A stretch of DNA of 64,000 nucleotides from Gammaproteobacteria bacterium (lineage in GTDB: Bacteria; Pseudomonadota; Gammaproteobacteria; Pseudomonadales; Azotimanducaceae). Within the stretch, counting starts at the first letter, position 1; each line of letters starts with the position of its first letter. The stretch spans positions 59,664 to 123,663 of the forward strand of contig VXUA01000085.1 in assembly GCA_009837185.1 (NCBI GenBank), read 5' to 3'. The notes under the pieces were generated by a model that saw nothing but the letters and a program-made list of their open reading frames with translations, had not been told where the DNA came from and searched no databases. Below are positions 34,076-43,104 of this stretch, one piece after another. The translations under genes and the position numbers were made by a program.

Positions 34076-36064
34076 CTAAGGTCTACCGTCGAAAAACTCA
34101 TCGACAGTGGGGACCTCTTCACTTTCAGGTGGGTGTTTAGAGTCAAGCTCTACCTGCCATATGCGCCCCATCTTCCGTTCATAGACGGTCTGCATGTCAT
34201 CAGCACCTTCGATCACGGTAGGACGGATGAAAATCAGCAAGTGATTCTTCCGTTTGGTCGTCGCCGAACTCCTAAAAATTCGACCGAGTAGTGGAATACT
34301 ACCAAGTCCCGGTACCTTTCGTATAGAACTGGTCTCATCGTCTCGGATTAATCCACCCAACACAATTGTTTGTCTGTTCTGCGCAACGATTTCCGTCGTC
34401 AATTCTCGTTTATTCGTAACAATGTCACTAAAACCAGCGTTACCGATTCCCAAGCTCGGTGTAATGACTGCTGAAATATCGTTGAAAACCTGGAGATGCA
34501 CTGTTAAATCGGATCGAATTTGAGGCGTGACTCGTAGTGTGATTCCTACATTTTCTCTTTCTACAGTTTGCACCGGACCCTGTCCAGTTTGATCGTTTGG
34601 ATTAAATGTCCCCGTACGAAAGGGTACTTGTTGACCGACAAAAATCGAAGCCTGCTGGTTGTCCGTGGTTATGACATGCGGAGTCGAAAGCAAGTTCGAA
34701 TTCTGATTCTCCGAAAGTGCCGCGATGATCGCACCAAAGGAGATTCCGTCTGGATCAATCTTCGCGATGGCAACAGTCGGTGTCACTACGCCTGAGAGCG
34801 TAGACAAACCAGCACCGTCATCAAGCCCGGTACTAGTCTCGTCATCAGTAGCTACAGTAGTGCCTAAGAGCCTAGATAGTAAGCCAGAAATAACGCCGTT
34901 GACAGAGGTTGAAGCCAATGGTATTTCTTCGCCGGTCTCATCTACTCCACCAAATTCAACACCGTAGCTTGAGCTGTCTTCGACCGTGATTTCGACAATA
35001 GCAGCCTCAATCAACACCTGTAATCTTGGTATATCAACTTGTGTGATGACGTTCTGTATTTCCGCGAGAATCGAAGGATTGGCTCTTGCCAATATGGCGT
35101 TGTTGTCCGGGTCCGCCTCAATGGTAATATCCCTCGAACCGGTAAAGGTGTCAGCAAGATCGCCAGTTGGTCCCCCTTGTACAAACAGGCGAGTCAGCAG
35201 ATCGGCTAAAGGTCCCGCGTCACTGTGTTGTAGTGGGAAGTGTTTGGTAGTATTTGTAATCGCATAGGGTTGGTCGAGCATCTCGACCGTGTCAGACACT
35301 AACGCGATGCCTCTTGTGGTACCTCTTATAAACAAAGTGTTATTATTCTCGTTGGCAAATACCGTGATTTGGCGACCTACACCTGTGTCTCCCAAGCCCG
35401 ATCGAATTTCTGGAAAGATTCGCTGTAACATCAGTGCGACGTCGCTCACGAGCGCGTGTTTCATTGGGAGCACGATACTAATTTGTGCAGCGTCGTCGCT
35501 ATCTAATTGGCGAATGAGTCTGACAACGTTCTCAACATTGGCGGCATGATCAGCGATCACGATCGCGTTGGGTCTGATTACAGGTAGTAAGTGCCCGTAT
35601 GCAGAAACAAGTTGTCGCAGGACACGACTTGCTTCTTGAGAGGAAACATGCTCTAAGCTAATGACGCGCGATACAAATTTGTGATCTGTGTCAAATTCCC
35701 CGTCTTCGTCAACATGGTACGTGCGTGCGTCTTGATTACGGATGACGCTCACAACATCATTTTCACCCTCGGCTAACACGAGATTGCGTACCCGGAGCGT
35801 CGCTTCCAAGAGTGAGTAGACTCCTTCAGCATTCAGCTTGGTTTCCGCAGTGACAATTACAGCGCCTCGAACTTGAGCTGGGTCATAGATAAACGTCTTT
35901 TGCGTAATACGGCCCACTTCGTTAATAAAGTCAATCAAGGGTATTTCATCAGGAAAATTTACGGAATATTCCGTATCTTCTTCCTGCGCAAAAAGGTGCG
36001 GTATCAAGGAAACGCCTAAAACGAAGATTAGGCCCTGTGCAGATTTTTTGAGTGTATATTTCAT
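34076..36064 (-). CDS. gspD: Type II secretion system secretin GspD
   Basis: This 662-residue outer membrane secretin has a signal peptide at about 1-26, an N0 domain (about 34-105, FPDEIPLIDFINEVGRIT), N1-N3 repeats to about 360, and the secretin core with VPFRTG, GITLRVTPQIRSD and VLGGLIRDDE, followed by a short acidic C-terminal S-region. The multimer forms the exit channel for folded proteins from the periplasm. The signal is not a lipobox, so a pilotin or BAM pathway is needed for insertion. It overlaps gspC by ATGA. No gspE-gspM genes follow in the window. Confidence 0.93.
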   Translation of the reverse strand: MKYTLKKSAQGLIFVLGVSLIPHLFAQEEDTEYSVNFPDEIPLIDFINEVGRITQKTFIYDPAQVRGAVIVTAETKLNAEGVYSLLEATLRVRNLVLAEGENDVVSVIRNQDARTYHVDEDGEFDTDHKFVSRVISLEHVSSQEASRVLRQLVSAYGHLLPVIRPNAIVIADHAANVENVVRLIRQLDSDDAAQISIVLPMKHALVSDVALMLQRIFPEIRSGLGDTGVGRQITVFANENNNTLFIRGTTRGIALVSDTVEMLDQPYAITNTTKHFPLQHSDAGPLADLLTRLFVQGGPTGDLADTFTGSRDITIEADPDNNAILARANPSILAEIQNVITQVDIPRLQVLIEAAIVEITVEDSSSYGVEFGGVDETGEEIPLASTSVNGVISGLLSRLLGTTVATDDETSTGLDDGAGLSTLSGVVTPTVAIAKIDPDGISFGAIIAALSENQNSNLLSTPHVITTDNQQASIFVGQQVPFRTGTFNPNDQTGQGPVQTVERENVGITLRVTPQIRSDLTVHLQVFNDISAVITPSLGIGNAGFSDIVTNKRELTTEIVAQNRQTIVLGGLIRDDETSSIRKVPGLGSIPLLGRIFRSSATTKRKNHLLIFIRPTVIEGADDMQTVYERKMGRIWQVELDSKHPPESEEVPTVDEFFDGRP

Positions 36065-36954
36065 TGGCTCGGGTTGTAAGTTATGGTAATTTTTGTGTCC
36101 TCTCGTTGGATTTCCAACTCCAGAGAGTCAGCTTCTAAATGGTCTTCAAGACGTGCGACGTCTTCTTCGACGTTTCCAACACTGTGACCATTAACAGAAA
36201 GGAGTATGTCGCCAGCGAGTAGACCAAGACGTTCAGCCATCACAGCTTCTACGCGGTATCCGGCAGCGGATTCTTCAGCTACGGGAGACAATCCTATTTC
36301 GTTTAAGACTTTTTTCGGTTCGTTTTCAATTCGTTCGCGGTACGCGTCGTAGTATTGACGAACCCAACCTTCTGACGAAGTTGTCGTCGAATCTTCGGTA
36401 TCTTCAGCACCAGCTAGGTCGGCTTGAGTGATAAGTCCTTCAGCTAAGTCGGGAATCTCTGGTACAAACGTGGTTTTTTCTACGGGAGTAATGAACTGTT
36501 CTCGCTGTTCCACATAGAGTGATTCTTTCCTTCCTGCGCGCTGAAGAAGCACGTGATCCTCAAAAATATCGGTGATTTCCACTCCGTCCACGCGAGTCCC
36601 CACTCCGCAGCGCACAGCTTTTGCTTTCGTCCTTCCGACGATATACGCTCTAGAGAGAGCTGAGTCAGCCTCGTTATAAGAGATCCCAATGAGCTTTAGA
36701 TTTAGCGTAGTTTCTTCAATCACTTGTTCGACTTCTTCTTTGGGAAGTTCGCCAAAGAGATTCGCTCTGATGATTTTGTTAACCGAAACCGTTGAGGGTA
36801 TAGTAAATTCTTCTTTGCCTTCTAAATCGGTTTCATCGTCCCCTGTACCCCAGATAAAAAATCGGACGGCCAAATAAATGGCGAATAAAAGCCCTCCCAA
36901 GATCACGAGGCGTATGGGAATAATCAAGTGGTCGATAGCTGCGGGTACTTTCAT
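36061..36954 (-). CDS. gspC: Type II secretion protein GspC
   Basis: This 297-residue inner membrane protein has a transmembrane helix at about 14-33 and a periplasmic homology region (about 60-150, with NLKLIGISYNEADSALSRAYI). A C-terminal PDZ domain (about 225-290, AERLGLLAGDILLSVNGHSV) follows. GspC links the inner membrane platform to the N0 domain of GspD and helps choose substrates. It is coupled to gspD (ATGA) and preceded 40 bp upstream by gspN. The linker (150-220) is acidic and of low complexity. Confidence 0.9.
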   Translation of the reverse strand: MKVPAAIDHLIIPIRLVILGGLLFAIYLAVRFFIWGTGDDETDLEGKEEFTIPSTVSVNKIIRANLFGELPKEEVEQVIEETTLNLKLIGISYNEADSALSRAYIVGRTKAKAVRCGVGTRVDGVEITDIFEDHVLLQRAGRKESLYVEQREQFITPVEKTTFVPEIPDLAEGLITQADLAGAEDTEDSTTTSSEGWVRQYYDAYRERIENEPKKVLNEIGLSPVAEESAAGYRVEAVMAERLGLLAGDILLSVNGHSVGNVEEDVARLEDHLEADSLELEIQREDTKITITYNPSQ

Positions 36955-36994
36955 TTCTTAGATATCCTATATCAAGCTTTGTCGAGTGCTGTCC

Positions 36995-37723
36995 CTAATA
37001 GAGTTCCCTGGAGACTTCTAAAACGACTGTCGATAAATCAGTCGAAGAACCTAAGGGCATTTGAGACAAATCTAGCATATATTGTGTGAGTGCTGTTTCA
37101 AACAGTCCACTGTCTGGTTGAAATCGGGCAGTAAGTAAAGGAATGTTTTTTTCTTGATCGCGTGCATTGAGTACCGCAAAACCGTCGGCGTGAGTTAGTT
37201 CACCCGCTACAGCAGGCATTTCAAAGATTCGAGTCTCATCATCTGCGCGATAGCGGCTAGTCCCACCGTCCCAAGAAATACTTCCAGAGAGAACTTCCAA
37301 TTGTCTTTTATCGTTAATCTTCACCGACAAATCGCTAATTTCAAACTCACCTTCTACAAGAATCTCATAAGGTAATAAAACCTTGTTGACGTGAGAATGC
37401 GCCAAAGTTGTCGTTCCTTGAAATTCAGTAGAGGCAATTCTCCTTTTCAATACACCGGCCAAGTGAATGCTCTGATTTTGCATAGTAACGTTAAACGCCA
37501 ATTTACCCGTAAAAATCTCTAACGGTCGAAAACGCCATTTGAGTCGTCCAATGTTCTTACCTGCAACGGTTAGGTTTCCCGAACCGTACCAAATTGTTCC
37601 TTTCGTAGCAAGTAAATGAGTTCCATAGTTCTCCAAAATCATGCTATATGCTCGTGCCGGGATCGTGACCACAAAGATGACGATCATGGCTACTATCCCC
37701 AGAACGATCCACCAGCGTTTCAT
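36995..37723 (-). CDS. gspN: Type II secretion protein GspN
   Basis: This 242-residue protein has an N-terminal hydrophobic segment (about 4-22) and a beta-rich periplasmic domain. GTIWYGSGNL (about 42-51) and LKWRFRPLEIFTGKLAFNV (about 61-79) are the GspN signature. GspN is an accessory, non-universal T2SS component of unknown mechanism. Its start overlaps the dapE stop by 4 bp. It stands before gspC here, whereas in many genomes it closes a long gsp operon. Confidence 0.88.
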   Translation of the reverse strand: MKRWWIVLGIVAMIVIFVVTIPARAYSMILENYGTHLLATKGTIWYGSGNLTVAGKNIGRLKWRFRPLEIFTGKLAFNVTMQNQSIHLAGVLKRRIASTEFQGTTTLAHSHVNKVLLPYEILVEGEFEISDLSVKINDKRQLEVLSGSISWDGGTSRYRADDETRIFEMPAVAGELTHADGFAVLNARDQEKNIPLLTARFQPDSGLFETALTQYMLDLSQMPLGSSTDLSTVVLEVSRELY

Positions 37724-38853
37724 CTTAGCAAGCGTCCAATGATTCGCTCGTAAACCTGGGCTAACACCTCTAAATCTTCCACCAAAACGCGTTCGTCGTA
37801 TTTGTGTGCAGTCACATTAAGGTGCCCAAGTTCCACAGTTTCAGTGCCAGTCGGCACGATAAAGCGTGCGTCCGAGGTTCCTCCTCCTGTAGATTGCTTA
37901 GGCGAGCATCCGGTTACGTCTTGCACCACATCTAAAGTCGTTTGAGTCAAAATTCCTTGCTTTGACAGAAAGGGTAAACCTGAATTCCACCAGGTGATAT
38001 CGGTATGAATTTTTGGGCTTACCGTATTGAGGACTTCAACCACAGTTCGTTTTAAAGATTCTGGGTTATGCTCGGTGTTAAACCGAAAATTGAACTGTAC
38101 TTCTAACTCCCCTGGAATGACGTTATCCGCACCGGTGCCTGCATGAACATTTGATATTTGAAAGGTGGTCGGTTGGAAGTGCTCGTTACCCTGATCCCAT
38201 TCCTTTTGTACGAGTGTCGCTAGAGGCGTTGTAAGTTCATGTACGACGTTTGGCGTAAGTTCGGGATACGCAACATGTCCGATCGTCCCTTTCGCGCTCA
38301 GCGTCCCAGTGAGCGAACCGCGCCGCCCAACTCGAATCGTATCACCTAGTTTGCTTGTGGATGAGGGTTCTCCGACCACGCACCAGTCTATGTTGATTTT
38401 TCTCTCTTCAAGTAATTGCATCACGTGTTTCGTTCCGTGCGTTGCAATCCCTTCTTCATCGCTGGTGAGCAGCAAGCCAAGAGTGCCTTGGTGCTGCGGA
38501 TTTTGTTGGACAAATCGCTCAATCGCCAAGATCATCGACGCGACGCCCGACTTCATGTCACAAGCGCCTCGTCCGTAGAGCCAATCTCCATTTATCGTAG
38601 GTTCGAAAGGTGGATTGGTCCATCGGTCTAACGAACCAACGGGAACTACGTCGGTGTGGCCAGCAAAGACAAGTAATGGGCCAGAATTACCGTGGATCGC
38701 CCACAAATTGGAGACTCCACCAGCTGGAAACGATTCAACATTGAATCCGAGCGCGACTAGTCGTTCAGCGATGAGATTTTGGCAACCATCGTCCTCAGGT
38801 GTAATCGATTCGCGGCGTATTAGCTCGCAACAGAGCTCTAAGACTTCAGACAA
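37720..38853 (-). CDS. dapE: Succinyl-diaminopimelate desuccinylase DapE
   Basis: This 377-residue M20 di-zinc hydrolase makes LL-diaminopimelate for lysine and peptidoglycan. Metal ligands: His in AGHTDVVP (about 65-72), Asp in GRGACDMKSG (about 94-103), the catalytic TSDEEG (about 129-134), Glu in GEPSS, and a terminal His in LGHLNVTAHKYDE. The length equals that of the family. It overlaps map by 8 bp upstream and gspN downstream, so it is in the middle of a five-gene operon. Elsewhere glnD and dapD commonly lie between map and dapE; here neither is present. Confidence 0.95.
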   Translation of the reverse strand: MSEVLELCCELIRRESITPEDDGCQNLIAERLVALGFNVESFPAGGVSNLWAIHGNSGPLLVFAGHTDVVPVGSLDRWTNPPFEPTINGDWLYGRGACDMKSGVASMILAIERFVQQNPQHQGTLGLLLTSDEEGIATHGTKHVMQLLEERKINIDWCVVGEPSSTSKLGDTIRVGRRGSLTGTLSAKGTIGHVAYPELTPNVVHELTTPLATLVQKEWDQGNEHFQPTTFQISNVHAGTGADNVIPGELEVQFNFRFNTEHNPESLKRTVVEVLNTVSPKIHTDITWWNSGLPFLSKQGILTQTTLDVVQDVTGCSPKQSTGGGTSDARFIVPTGTETVELGHLNVTAHKYDERVLVEDLEVLAQVYERIIGRLLR

Positions 38854-39640
38854 ATTGCTCTTCGTCTCGAAGTGTTAAGACTTCGTAACCGTTTGAGGTC
38901 ACAAGAATGGTGTGCTCCCATTGAGCTGAAAGTTTCCGATCCGCAGTAACAACAGTCCATTGATCCGATAAGATACGCACGTGGCGTCGCCCCAAGTTAA
39001 TCATCGGTTCAATCGTGAATGCCATACCCTCAATCAATGACGCGCCAGTATCAGGACGACCGTAATGTACCACTTGCGGCGCGGTGTGAAACTTTTTCCC
39101 GATGCCGTGTCCGCAGAATTCCCTCACGACGGAATATCCCTTATCTTCAGCGAATGACTGAATTGTGTGACCGATATCGCCTAACCTCGCCCCGGGTTTG
39201 ACCGTGCGAATACCTCGGTATAAGCACTCTTGAGTGATCTCGACTAAGCGCTTGGCGAAGGGTTTCGGCTCGCCGACGAAAAACATCTTACTAGTGTCAC
39301 CATGAAAACCATCTTTAATTACGGTTATATCTATATTTACGATGTCGCCATCCTTTAAGACCTTTGTCGGAGAAGGAATGCCATGGCAGACAACTTGATT
39401 GACCGAGGTGCAGATCGACTTAGGAAATGGCGGAATGTCTGCGCTTGAGGTGTAGTGCAACGGTGCTGGAATACACTGTAAGTCGTTGGTGATATAGTCA
39501 TGACATCGAGTATTCAGGTCTTCGGTAGTCACACCTGGTAAGACGAACGGCGTGATCATATCAAGTACGCTAGCCGCGGCGTTGCCGGCCGCTCGCATTT
39601 TTTCTTGCTCCTCGGGAAGGAGAGTGGTAAAGACAGTCAC
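38846..39640 (-). CDS. map: Methionine aminopeptidase type I
   Basis: The protein has 264 residues from GTG at 39640, exactly the E. coli length. It removes the initiator methionine. Ligands: Asp in VNIDITV, Asp in GFHGDTSKMF, His in GHGIGKKFH, Glu in FTIEPM, and Glu in QWEHTILV. The frame is open upstream to 39811, but those residues do not resemble the family, while LPEEQEKMRAAG fits the conserved N terminus. Neither start has a strong ribosome binding site. It is first in the map-dapE-gspNCD operon and divergent from rpsB, the classic arrangement. Confidence 0.94.
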   Translation of the reverse strand: MTVFTTLLPEEQEKMRAAGNAAASVLDMITPFVLPGVTTEDLNTRCHDYITNDLQCIPAPLHYTSSADIPPFPKSICTSVNQVVCHGIPSPTKVLKDGDIVNIDITVIKDGFHGDTSKMFFVGEPKPFAKRLVEITQECLYRGIRTVKPGARLGDIGHTIQSFAEDKGYSVVREFCGHGIGKKFHTAPQVVHYGRPDTGASLIEGMAFTIEPMINLGRRHVRILSDQWTVVTADRKLSAQWEHTILVTSNGYEVLTLRDEEQFV

Positions 39641-39754
39641 TGAATGAAACGATTCAAGAATTGCGAGAATTGTAACGGTTGTTAGAGTCGTTAAAGTCTC
39701 GTTTAGCTCCTGATGCACGAGAACTTCTCGTAGGTTGGTTACAATACCTCGACA

Positions 39755-39782
39755 TTGAAAGTCAATCGCATTGATTGATAAA
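39755..39782 (+). promoter_or_regulatory. Candidate rpsB promoter
   Basis: TTGAAA (39755-39760), 16 bp, GATAAA (39777-39782), about 130 bp before the rpsB start. This leaves a long leader suitable for S2 autoregulation. Match to the sigma70 consensus is moderate. Confidence 0.35.
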
Positions 39783-39877
39783 TAACTAGATACGCAACAA
39801 CCCAAGCTCATTGCGGGTGGTTTGCCAAAGTGAAATCGCTTTAGGGAGACGGATTCAATGGCTTATTGCGTGTCAAC

Positions 39878-39890
39878 GCACCTTCGGTGC
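39878..39890 (+). promoter_or_regulatory. Hairpin in the rpsB leader, possible S2 autoregulation site
   Basis: GCACC (39878-39882), TTC, GGTGC (39886-39890) form a compact hairpin 21 bp before the TTG start and just ahead of the GGAG ribosome binding site. Proteobacterial rpsB leaders carry S2-responsive structures near this place. I see only this stem, not the complete known motif. Confidence 0.3.
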
Positions 39891-39911
39891 ACAACAACCT
39901 GGAGATCAACA

Positions 39912-40898
39912 TTGAGTGAATTAAGCATTCGGGATATGCTAGCCGCCGGCGTACATTTTGGACATCGGGCGCGCTACTGGAATCCGAAAATGGCCCCCTA
40001 CATATTTGGTGTGCGGAATCATGTGCACATCATCCACCTAGACCGTACTCTAGTCGCGATGAACGAAGCCTTGGCGGCTGTACGAGCGATGGCCGAGCAG
40101 AAACAGAAGATTCTTTTTGTCGGCACGAAACGCGCCGCGCAGCGCGTGATTCGCGAACAAGCCGTGCGAGTCGGTATGCCCTACGTGGACCAACGCTGGT
40201 TGGGGGGAATGTTGACGAATTACAAGACGATACGCCAATCGATCCGCCGACTGAAAGAACTAGAAGCACAACAAGAACGCGGAGTTTTTGATTTGCTTAC
40301 CAAGAAAGAAGCACTACAAAAACAACGAATGATGGATCGGTTAGAAAGAGGTCTAGGCGGCATCAAAGACATGGGAGGACTTCCGGATGCGTTATTCGTA
40401 GTTGATGTCATGTACGAACGCATTGCTGTAGTGGAAGCGAACAAATTAGGGATCCCGATCATTGGGGTCGTTGACACCAACAGTGATCCAGAGGGTGTAG
40501 ACTGGGTTATTCCTGGGAACGACGATGCTATTCGTGCGATTCGCTTGTATGTCACCGCCGTTGCTGACGAAATTTTGGTGGGCAAACGAATGGCGGATGG
40601 TGGTGTCGCGGCGGAAGAATTTGCCGGCGAGAGTACGACACCGGTAGCAGAGATTGTCGAGACCACCGAAGAAACTGCCGAGGATACAGAAGAAACCACC
40701 TCTGAGACCGAGGAGTCTGCTGAGACCCCGGAGGAAGCCGAGACCCCGGAGGAAGTTACAACAGACTCTGATTCGGAGGAAGATTCGACTGCGACCGACG
40801 AAGCTGACTCGACAACTGAAGAAACCGAAGAGTCCGAACCGGCCGACGCAGACTCGCCACCAGAGGAAGAATCACCCGACGAATCTAAGGATACCTAA
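39912..40898 (+). CDS. rpsB: 30S ribosomal protein S2 with long acidic C-terminal tail
   Basis: The protein has 328 residues from TTG at 39912, with GGAG 8-10 bases before it. The body (1-234) is standard S2: [38 protein letters not shown], and [21 protein letters not shown]. The E. coli protein has 241 residues. About 94 extra residues follow, almost only Glu, Asp, Thr, Ser, Pro and Ala, with one Lys and no Arg. The tail contains an 18-bp tandem duplication (40722-40755). An open frame runs upstream to 39858, but its residues are not S2-like. First gene of the large rightward cluster. Confidence 0.95.
   Translation: MSELSIRDMLAAGVHFGHRARYWNPKMAPYIFGVRNHVHIIHLDRTLVAMNEALAAVRAMAEQKQKILFVGTKRAAQRVIREQAVRVGMPYVDQRWLGGMLTNYKTIRQSIRRLKELEAQQERGVFDLLTKKEALQKQRMMDRLERGLGGIKDMGGLPDALFVVDVMYERIAVVEANKLGIPIIGVVDTNSDPEGVDWVIPGNDDAIRAIRLYVTAVADEILVGKRMADGGVAAEEFAGESTTPVAEIVETTEETAEDTEETTSETEESAETPEEAETPEEVTTDSDSEEDSTATDEADSTTEETEESEPADADSPPEEESPDESKDT
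40722..40757 (+). repeat. 18-bp tandem repeat within the S2 acidic tail
   Basis: GAGACCCCGGAGGAAG begins at 40722 and again at 40740, giving two 18-bp units that encode ETPEEA and ETPEEV. Slippage here could lengthen or shorten the tail without changing frame. Confidence 0.75.
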
Positions 40899-40917
40899 GA
40901 CGGAGTAATACGACAAA

Positions 40918-41715
40918 ATGGCAGATATGGCGAAAATTAAAGAAGTGCGGGAACGGACTGGAGTAGGTTTCGGTGATTGTAAAAAAGCACTCGAAAAAGC
41001 AGACTGGGACATCGAGAAAGCACTGGACGTATTGCGCAAAGAGAGTGCGGTAAAGGCTGCAAAAAAGGCCGATCGTACGGCTTCGGAAGGTCGTCTGGCG
41101 GTGTTAATTTCGGATGACCAAAAACGCGGTGCAATCGCGGAGATCAATACCGAGACTGATTTTGCTGCCCGCAACGAACGTTTCGTGAAATTTTGTGACC
41201 GTGTGATTGAGGTCGCGATTGAACAGGGCGATGCAACGATACCTTTACTGGAAGACGAGAAGAATGAACTTGTGTCTGCCATTGGAGAAAATATCTCGAT
41301 TCGCCGCGTGGCTACACTCCAAACGGAAGAAGGCGTGGTCGCCGGCTATTTGCACTCGAACGGGATCGTAGGCGCAATCGTCGAACTTAGCAAAGATGTA
41401 GGGCCGATCAACAAAAACATCGCGATGCACGTTACCGCTGACAATCCATTAGTCGTAAGTGCCGACGAGTTACCGGAGCAAGTCATAGCGCGAGAAACAG
41501 AAGTGTATAAAGCTCAAGCTTTGGAAATGGGGAAACCAGAGCACATAGTGGAAGGTATCGTCAAAGGCAAACTAAGGAAATTCCAAAGTGAGTCATGTTT
41601 GGACCAACAAGTTTATATCTGGGACCGGGATCAGACCGTCGGCGCGCTGTTAGGGAAGGAAGGTGCAGAGTGCGAACGCTTTGTAAGGTACCAAGTAGGA
41701 GAGAGTCTAGAGTAG
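40918..41715 (+). CDS. tsf: Elongation factor Ts
   Basis: This 265-residue protein is the guanine nucleotide exchange factor for EF-Tu. The N-terminal UBA-like domain (about 4-45, VRERTGVGFGDCKKALEKADWDIEKA pattern) and the exchange core with TETDFAARNERFVKF (about 78-92) are clear. It is about 18 residues shorter than in E. coli, lost from the C-terminal domain. GGAG lies at 40902-40905 before the ATG. It is 19 bp after rpsB, co-transcribed as usual. Confidence 0.96.
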   Translation: MADMAKIKEVRERTGVGFGDCKKALEKADWDIEKALDVLRKESAVKAAKKADRTASEGRLAVLISDDQKRGAIAEINTETDFAARNERFVKFCDRVIEVAIEQGDATIPLLEDEKNELVSAIGENISIRRVATLQTEEGVVAGYLHSNGIVGAIVELSKDVGPINKNIAMHVTADNPLVVSADELPEQVIARETEVYKAQALEMGKPEHIVEGIVKGKLRKFQSESCLDQQVYIWDRDQTVGALLGKEGAECERFVRYQVGESLE

Positions 41716-41759
41716 ACAAAGACCATCGACAACAACGTCCTCACAATTCAATCCGCACC

Positions 41760-42503
41760 ATGAAATATCAGCGCATCACTCTCAAGTTGTCGGGAGAGGC
41801 GTTAAATTCGTCGCAGTCCGGAGTGGTTGCCGCAGGTGTTGTGCGCTCGTTGATTGCAGAAATCGCCGAACTACTCGAAGCTGGCGTCCAGATCACGATC
41901 GTCACCGGTGGCGGCAACATATTCCGAGGTCGGGATCTCGAGAGAGTCGCCCCACAGCTAGGGATCAGCCCGCTTACAGCGGATCACATTGGAATGCTCG
42001 CGACGGTGATGAATGCGGCTCTGCTGCGCGATGCGTTGAGTACGGTAGGCGTGAATTCTGTCGTCTTCACACCGCATGGCATAAACGGAATCAGCAAAGG
42101 TTTTGCAAGACATGAAGCTTTACGTTATTTAACTACAGAACATGTTGTGATTTGTGCTGGAGGAACTGGGAACCCTCTGGTAACAACTGACACCGCGGCA
42201 GCTCTTCGAGCGGCCGAACTCTCTTCTCAGGTCGTTCTCAAAGCGTCTACGGTAGACGGTGTCTATGACGTCGATCCCGCCATCGACAAAACTGCGCGGC
42301 GGTTTGAAACCTTGACTTTCGATGAAGTGTTACAACGGGGCCTGAAAGTTATGGACGCTATTGCGTTCACTATGTGTAAGGAACACAATATTCCTATCAT
42401 TGTGTACAAACACGACGACCCGCAAGCAATGACGAAAGTGGTCGCTGGCGAACGCTGTGGTACGTTGATCGAAAATCAAGCGGAAGTAGTTCAAAATGAT
42501 TGA
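41760..42503 (+). CDS. pyrH: Uridylate kinase
   Basis: This 247-residue amino-acid-kinase-fold protein phosphorylates UMP. Motifs: LKLSGEAL near the start, TGGGNIFRG (about 49-57), DHIGMLATVMNAA (about 75-87), FAGGTGNP equivalent CAGGTGNPLVTTD (about 137-149) and KASTVDGVYD. ATG 41760 was chosen because MKYQRITLKLSGEAL matches the family. The frame is open to 41595 without homology and overlaps tsf. The stop overlaps the frr start by 8 bp. Confidence 0.95.
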   Translation: MKYQRITLKLSGEALNSSQSGVVAAGVVRSLIAEIAELLEAGVQITIVTGGGNIFRGRDLERVAPQLGISPLTADHIGMLATVMNAALLRDALSTVGVNSVVFTPHGINGISKGFARHEALRYLTTEHVVICAGGTGNPLVTTDTAAALRAAELSSQVVLKASTVDGVYDVDPAIDKTARRFETLTFDEVLQRGLKVMDAIAFTMCKEHNIPIIVYKHDDPQAMTKVVAGERCGTLIENQAEVVQND

Positions 42504-43053
42504 AGAAATTCAAGACGACGCAAGTACCCGAATGGATAAAAGTTGCGACGCGCTTTCCGAAGCATTCGCAAGGATTCGTACGGGACGAGCAAATCCCGCT
42601 CTACTCGACACGGTGACGCTCGCGTATTACGGGGCACCAACCCCAATTAAACAATTAGCATCAATCACCGTTGAAGAAGGCCGCACCCTGGTAGTTTCAC
42701 CCTGGGAAAAGGCACTCATTAACGACATTGAGAAAGCGATTCTGGCTAGTAACATTGGGCTCACTCCGAATAACAATGGTGAGGTCATTCGCTTGCCCTT
42801 GCCACCATTGACTGAAGAAAATCGTAAAGAACTAGTCAAACAGGCGCGCAGTGAAGCGGAAAATGCCAGAATTGCGATTCGGAACATTCGCCGCGACGCC
42901 ATCGCGGACGTTCGAGAACTAGTCAAGGAAAAACTTGTGACTGAAGATGAAGGGCATCATGCGGAAGTCGCAGTTCAAGCAATCACTGATGACAAAATCA
43001 ATAATGTCGAAGCCTTATTGGAGGAGAAGGTCAAAGATCTCTTAGAGTTTTAA
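42496..43053 (+). CDS. frr: Ribosome recycling factor
   Basis: This 185-residue protein, exactly the E. coli length, splits post-termination ribosomes with EF-G. The three-helix bundle and beta domain are recognisable from FARIRTGRANPALLD (about 24-38), YYGAPTPIKQLASI, SPWEKALINDIEKAI, and the C-terminal helix with DGHHAEV-like DEGHHAEVAVQAITDDKI. It overlaps pyrH by 8 bp. Confidence 0.96.
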   Translation: MIEEIQDDASTRMDKSCDALSEAFARIRTGRANPALLDTVTLAYYGAPTPIKQLASITVEEGRTLVVSPWEKALINDIEKAILASNIGLTPNNNGEVIRLPLPPLTEENRKELVKQARSEAENARIAIRNIRRDAIADVRELVKEKLVTEDEGHHAEVAVQAITDDKINNVEALLEEKVKDLLEF

Positions 43054-43104
43054 GAGTTTTGGGTAGTTGTTTACGGGTCGAAGATACTGCGTAGGACCAC
43101 TGGG

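Noticed and set aside
39641..39811. N-terminal extension of map
   Set aside because: 57 extra residues with no family resemblance; GTG at 39640 gives exactly the usual 264-residue protein.
39858..39911. N-terminal extension of rpsB
   Set aside because: The residues are unlike S2 and the TTG at 39912 has a well-placed GGAG; this stretch is leader RNA.
41595..41759. N-terminal extension of pyrH
   Set aside because: It overlaps the 3' end of tsf in another frame and has no homology to UMP kinases.
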